From Theropithecus gelada (lineage: Eukaryota; Chordata; Mammalia; Primates; Cercopithecidae): a stretch of 64,000 nucleotides of DNA. The notes under the pieces were generated by a model. The model saw nothing but the letters and a program-made list of their open reading frames with translations. It was not told the origin of the DNA and ran no database searches. Shown piece after piece: positions 58,315 to 64,000 of the stretch. The position numbers and the translations under genes were made by a program. The stretch lies in the NCBI RefSeq assembly GCF_003255815.1, contig NC_037670.1:54488521-54552520 (forward strand). The letters are read 5' to 3'. Each line of letters begins with the position of its first letter. The first letter of the stretch is position 1.

Positions 58315-60362
58315 TCCTCAAAACTTACTGAACATAAGTGCATTCATACTGGAGAGAAACTGTACAAATGTGAAGAATGTGGTAAAGCCTTTAACCAGTC
58401 CTCAACCCTTACTACACATAAGAGAATTCATAGTGGAGAGAAGCCCTACAAATGTGAAGAATGTGGCAAAGCTTTTAAACAATCTTCAAACCTTACCATA
58501 AAAAAATTCATACCGGAGAGAAACCCTACAAATGTGAGGAATGTGGCAAAGCATTTAACTGATTTTCAAACCTTACTGAACATAAGAAAATTCATACTGC
58601 AGAGAAATTCTACAAATGTGAAGAATGTGGCAAAGCTTTTAACCAACTCTCAAACCTTACTAGACATAAGCTAATTCATACTGGAGAGAAACCCTACAAA
58701 TGTGGAGAATGTGGCAAAGCCTTTAACCAGTCCTCAGCCCTTAGTGCACATAAGATAATCCACACTGGAGAGAATCCCTACAAATGTAGAGAATCTGGCA
58801 AAGTTTTCCACCTATCCTCAAAACTTAGTACACATAAGAAAATTCATACTGGAGAGAAACTCTACAAATGTGAAGAATGTGGCAAAGCCTTTAACCGATC
58901 TTCAACCCTTATTGGACATAAGATAATTCATACTGGAGAGAAACCCTACAAATGTGAAGAATCTGGCAAAGCTTTTAACCTGTCCTCCAACCTTACTGCA
59001 CATAAAAAAATTCGTCTTGGAGAGAAACCCTACAAGTGTGAAGAATGTGGCAAAGCTTTTAACTGATCTTCAACACTTACTACACATAAGATAATTCATA
59101 CTGAAGAGAAACAGTACAAATGTGATGAATGTGGCAAAGCTTTTACCCGATCCTCAAAACTCATTGAACATAAGAAAATTCATACTGGAGAGAAACCTTA
59201 CAAGTGTGAAGAATGTGGCAAAACTTCTAATAATTTCTCAACTTTTACTAAACATAAGATGATTCATACTGGAGAGAAGCTATACAAAGGTGATGAATGT
59301 GACAAAGCTTTTACCCGATCTTTGACCCTTACTACACATAAGATAATTCATACTGGAGAGAAACCCTACAAATGTGAAGAATGTGGCAAAGCTTTTAATC
59401 GATCATCAAACCTTACTGAACATAAAAAAATTCATACTGGAGAAAAATCCTACAAATGTGAAGAATGTGGCAAAGCTTTTAACCGATCTTCAAACCTTAC
59501 TAAACATAAGAAAATTCATACTGGAGAGAAACCCTACAAATGTGAAGAATGTGGAAAAGCTTTTAACCAGTTCTCAACCCGTACTACACATAAAATAATT
59601 CATACTGGAGAGAAACCATATAAATGTGAAGAATGTGGCAAAACTTTCAACTTATACGTAAACCTTAATACACATAAGAAAATTCATACTGGAGAGAAAC
59701 CCTGCAAGTGTGAAGAATGTGGCAAAGCTTTTAACCAAGTGTCAACTCTTACTATAGACAAAAGAATTCATACAGTAGAGAAACCTTACAAATGTGAAGA
59801 ATGTGGCAAAACTTTCAGTCAATCCTCAAAACTTACTACACATAAGAAAATTCATACAGGAGAGAAACCTTACAAATGTGAAAAATGTGGTAAAGCTTTT
59901 AACCAGTCTTCAACCCTTTCTACACATAAAATAATTCACACTGGAGAGAAATGCTACAAATGTGAAGAATGTGGCAAAGTTTTTAACAGATCTTCAAACC
60001 TTACAGAACATAAAAAAATTCATACAGGAGAGAAATCCTACAAATGTGAAGAATGTGGCAAGGCCTTTAACTGGTCCTCAACTCTTACTAAGCATAAGGT
60101 AATTCATACTGGAGAGAAACCCTACAAATGTAAAGAATGTGGTAAAGCTTTTAAACAGTTCTCACACCTTGCTGTACATAAGATAATTCATACTGGAGAG
60201 AAACTCTACAAATGTGAAGAATGTGGCAAAGCTTTTAACTTATCCTCAAACCTTACTGCACATAAGAAAAATCATACTGGAGCAAAACCCTACAAATGTG
60301 AAGAATATGGCAAAGCTAACCTATCCTCAACCCTTACTCCACGTAAGACAATTCATACTTGA
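58315..60362 (+). pseudogene. ZNF117: Zinc-finger array beyond the stop, broken
   Basis: About 24 further C2H2 units of 84 bp follow. Two are in the original frame, then a loss of about four bases near 58497 shifts the frame. In the new frame TGA occurs at 58560-58562 and 59064-59066, then it is open to TGA at 60360-60362 (more than 400 codons, though with no KRAB and no start of its own except methionines such as 59259). Several units lack a ligand: YKCRES and YKCEES (second cysteine to serine), YKGDEC (first cysteine to glycine), TIDKRIH (histidine to aspartate). Neighbouring fingers are nearly identical at DNA level, which suggests recent duplication or conversion between units. Confidence 0.88.
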
Positions 60363-60820
60363 GAGAAACCCTGCAAATGTGAACAATGTGGCAATGCTTT
60401 TAACTAAATCTCAAACTTTACTAAACGTAAGAAAATTAATACTGGAAACTTTACAAACCTAAAAGATGAGACAATGATTTTGAAAACACCTTCAAACTTT
60501 TCTAACCATAAAAGCAATCATACTGGTGAGAAATCCTAAAAATGTGAAGAATGTGACAAAGCCTTTAAATGGTTGTCACACTTGATTATAAGGAAGATAA
60601 TTTATACTGGAGAAAACTCCCAGAAGTGCGAAGAATGTGGTAAAAATTTTAATTAATTTTCACACCTTATTGCACAGGAAAGCCCTTCAGAAAAATTGTA
60701 CAAATATAAATGTGGAAAAGCCATTAATACCTGGTTACATCTTACTCAACATTAGAGAGTTGTTGCTTAATAAAAGCATTATAAATGCAGTTAGTGTAAA
60801 AAACTCAGAAAACAAAAACT
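60363..60820 (+). pseudogene. Degenerate finger remnants in the 3' region
   Basis: Pieces of finger units (for example AAATGTGAAGAATGTGACAA at about 60540) persist with many stops. An AATAAA at 60769-60774 may be a polyadenylation signal of the gene. More traces of finger-like sequence occur to about 61330. Confidence 0.7.
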
Positions 60821-61110
60821 TTCTTTTTTAGATGGAGTCTTGCTCTGTCACCCAGGCTGGAATGCAGTGATGTGATCTTGGCTTACTGCAACCTCTGCCT
60901 CCCAGGTTCAAGCAATTCTCCTGCCTTAGCCTCCAGAGTAGCTGAGACTACAGGCGCACACCAACCACGTTTGGCTAATTGTTTTTATTTTTAGTACAGA
61001 CTGACTGTCACCATGTGGGCCACCCTGGTCTTGAACTCCTGACCTCAAATGATCAACCTGCCTCTGCCTCCCAAATTGCTGGGATTATAGGTGTGAGTTG
61101 CTGTGCCTGA
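60821..61110 (-). mobile_element. Alu
   Basis: Diverged Alu on the minus strand, from GATGGAGTCTTGCTCTGTC to GTTGCTGTGCCTGAC. Confidence 0.93.
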
Positions 61111-62279
61111 CAAATATAAGCCTTTAAAGAGATATAAGCAGTTTGAAGACAAACATTAGGAACATAAAGAGGGTTGTAGTGTCTTTACTTGTATCACAGA
61201 TTTTGTTGTACACATTATGTACTACAGGAAAATCCTGAAGCAGTGATCAAATTTTGATTAACATCAGGGAGTTTATATTGGAGAAAAACTGCAAATGTAA
61301 TATATTTGGAAAAACATTTTTTCAGGAACTACTGCTTAGAAAACACCAGGGGACTCATACTAAAATATATTTTTGAAGATGCAGTAAGTATAAAATAAAT
61401 TTAATGCAAAATTAACTGGATGTAAATATCAGAGAATTCACAGTAGAAATATCTAAGGCACTGACACTTCAGACATTGCACTTAATCAGTGTGCTGAGTA
61501 CAGAAAATGCTCCAAAATTAAAGTTGATAGATAAATTATTTGTATATAACTTTAAAAGAGGTAGAAATATTTTTAGTTATAATTACATTTAAAGTATACT
61601 TTTTTCTTTGAAAAAATTACAGAATTTTTAAAAAGTGAGTGATGTAATTCAACTCAAATTACTTCATGCTCTTCATTCCTATTGTATTCACATGTAAAAG
61701 CATGTGATCAATTGTTGCTTCATCAAAGACATGAGACATTCTTTTTTGTTAGGTGGGCATTATTTTTGACCTTTCCTATGGAAAAGTAAAGACATTACAA
61801 TGTAGGATGCATGATAAAAATCTAAGTGGACAGGCACTTTGTGTTTAATTTATAATATTGATTGATATATGAGGGAGGTGTTCAGAGGAATATTCTTCTG
61901 CATTCTACTGAAAATATCTTTTGTTTTAGTTAAAATTAAATTAAAATTAGTAGTATATCATTTTACTAATTGTATTTCTATGTAATAAAATGCAGCACAT
62001 TTAAAAAATTTTAGATTATTGTGAAGTTAATTTTTTAATTAAACTTTTTTTTAACGTGTTAAGACCATTGTGCATTCAATGAAGTGTTATTACGCCACTA
62101 ACTTTAACCTATCCCACCTTACTCAAGGGTGTAGGTAAAAGATAGTGACATTGTACTGTTTAATAACATAGTGGACTAACATCTCTAATAATTTCTCTTG
62201 CCAGTGACTTTAAACTAAAGAACTTAATTAAAGAACATTGTTCCCATAGGTTAAATTTTTATTCTTTTTTCTTATTTAA
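61111..62279. other. 3' flank with faint finger traces
   Basis: AT-rich. Near 61278 GGAGAAAAACTGCAAATGTAA resembles a decayed HTGEKLYKC linker. Nothing else is recognised. Confidence 0.45.
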
Positions 62280-62500
62280 ACATATTTTTCTTAAATTTTA
62301 TGGGTACATAGTGTATGTGTATATTTATGCCATATATGGCATATTTTGATACAGGCATATAAATATATATTAATCACATTAGGGCAAATGAAGTACCCAT
62401 CAACTCCAGCGTTTATCATTTGTATTACAAACCAATTCTATACTTCTAGTTACTTTAAAATGTACAAGTAAATTGCTGTTGACTATAGGGTCATTTTCAT
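62280..62500 (-). mobile_element. Old L1 3' UTR fragment
   Basis: Reverse-strand match to the 3' end of older primate L1s (ATGGGTACATAGTG, ATATTTTGATACAGGCAT, TGCTGTTGACTATAGG). Confidence 0.65.
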
Positions 62501-64000
62501 GGGCATAATAAAAATTATATACAAGTATAAATAAAATCCCGAGTCTTAAAATTCTGAGTTCTGCCTAAACATTTTTAAAATTTTGTTATGTATTTTTCTT
62601 TGAACATGTCTCTCTGCCTGCAAACATAACAGAATTTTAGTATTGGTTTACATAGAGTTAACTATACACATATGTTACCCTAAAAATAAACCTTAGGTGC
62701 CAGAAAATTATGGAGTGGTTTTGTGTGAGTGTGAGTTTGTACCTATTTTCAAAAGAAAAGAGCAATATTGGAACAAAACAAATATTTTAATAAAGTAATT
62801 TACTAGACCACTGAAAACTTCAAAAATGCTGAAAGTAAATATATACTCTGCTTTGTATTGAATTCATTACTTTCAAATCTTCTGACTTATGATTCAGAAT
62901 CTCTCCATGCAAATGTTGTTTTTACTTGCCTCTTAGTCATGCTAGACCTATAATTTTCTTGTTTCTTACCATTTTTTTCTTTTATAGTTTATGAGGTATT
63001 TATTATGTGAGCTGTTCATGGATTGTAAGAATGATTTTTATAAAATTTAATACTGCACACAAGATAATTTTAGATGTATTTCCAAAATTGTTTATTAATT
63101 ATATTGTATTTAGTTAGAACATTCCATTTGTTCTTTTAAATGGAGAATCCTATATAAGCCTATATTTCTTATTCTTTTCTCTTGTTATAATTGACGTAAG
63201 TTTATTTATTTACTGAGCCAGTTTGTTCAGGTAAGAACTAGGAATACTTCATAAGTTATGAGGATGTTTTTATATATAAATGTGGCAAACAAATATGACA
63301 GTGGTTGCTGTGTAACAGATGCTCCATAATAGGCTGTAAACATTCCTGCTGGAGTTAGTTTGTAACTTCAAGTCAGAGATGGAAAATACCAATAGTGAAG
63401 AAATAATATTGATTCTTCATGTGCAGATAACGCTTTTTTTCCATGCTGCAAAGCTAAATCTTGCTGAATTTAAAAAGAAATTTTGGTTCTTTTATTTCCT
63501 AATTACCTTTAGTTTCGTTTGTCTTATTATGTGACTTCTGTGTATTCATCACAGCCCTTCTTCTTTTTCTATGTGATGGCTCCACTTTTCTCACTGTTGT
63601 CTTCATGCCATGTCATTTTATATGGTACTTTGTAGGTTTTGATGAGAAAGTTGGTATTTTTAATGCACTCAAAAATCGCTTTTCACTGGAGAGTGCTTAT
63701 CAATATAACTTTCTGATCAGTTAATTAAGATAAAAGGCATTCACTGTCCACAGGTGAGAGGATTAAATCAGTTAGCATTGTTTTTTTCTTTTCTGTTTGT
63801 AAAAGGAAAAACTTACTAAATTTTTAAACAGAGTTTCACTCTTGTTGCCCAGGCTGTAGTGCAAATATGTTGTGACAAATATAAAATTTGCTAGAAAATA
63901 CATCTTAGAAATTAATTTATAAGAGAGCTAATGGTAAGTGAAGAATTTAAAATTTAATTTTCTATGATATAGCACAACATTCATTTCCATGCAGAATCTT
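62501..64000. other. AT-rich intergenic tail of the window
   Basis: I recognise no gene. A 39-base Alu scrap (GAGTTTCACTCTTGTTGCCC) is at about 63827-63865. Confidence 0.4.

Noticed and set aside
57775..60360. Periodic 84-bp repeats that could be taken for a satellite or CRISPR-like array
   Set aside because: The repeat is the C2H2 finger with its linker and is explained by protein coding.
1..64000. Human origin of the window
   Set aside because: The env and finger sequences differ from what I recall of the human genes, and the youngest Alus carry Old World monkey type changes. An ape would not have these. Species is not resolved.

Overview
The window is nuclear DNA from a primate, most likely an Old World monkey. 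Alu elements are everywhere. Several of the youngest, such as those at 12936-13248, 22541-22727 and 53666-53965, carry bases that I associate with macaque and baboon AluY lineages rather than human AluY: a CTCGCCCGGCTAG linker, CCGTCTCGGCC, GGCTTGAGCC and GATCCGGCCACTGC. The locus is recognisable as the relative of the human 7q11.21 ERV3-1 / ZNF117 region.

Layout: 1-18 kb is a repeat graveyard. It holds a MaLR LTR, a fragment of an FGFR3-like gene that keeps an intron, several solo LTRs nested with L1s, and many Alus. At 18.05-18.32 kb lies a CpG-rich promoter with two CCAAT boxes and the first exon typical of the ZNF91-type KRAB zinc-finger genes, ending in ATG followed by a GTGAGA donor. 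The next 36.6 kb would be intron 1. It contains an antisense L1 (24.2-38.3 kb) split by a complete ERV3/HERV-R provirus (25408-34979), a second, nearly full-length L1 (41.8-47.8 kb), and a solo LTR (54061-54625) related to the ERV3 LTR. The KRAB-A exon (54910-55036), KRAB-B exon (55545-55640) and zinc-finger exon (57485 onward) follow in frame. Degenerate fingers and AT-rich sequence fill the rest.

The provirus has both LTRs, a primer-binding site matching tRNA-Arg at 16 of 17 positions, a polypurine tract, and gag, pro and pol reading frames ruined by stops and frameshifts. The env frame is nevertheless open for 604 codons (32286-34100). It ends at a stop just before the stretch that would encode the membrane anchor, as in human ERV3. 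The zinc-finger gene next door has gone the other way: its KRAB exons and splice sites look intact, but the finger exon is cut by a TGA after about six usable fingers. A frameshift and two more TGAs follow, then a long open finger array without its own start.

Taken together this is one candidate composite locus: a host zinc-finger promoter whose first intron carries an open retroviral env, with a KRAB zinc-finger gene downstream. Read-through transcripts joining the two genes are known for the human locus. Whether they exist in this species cannot be seen from DNA.
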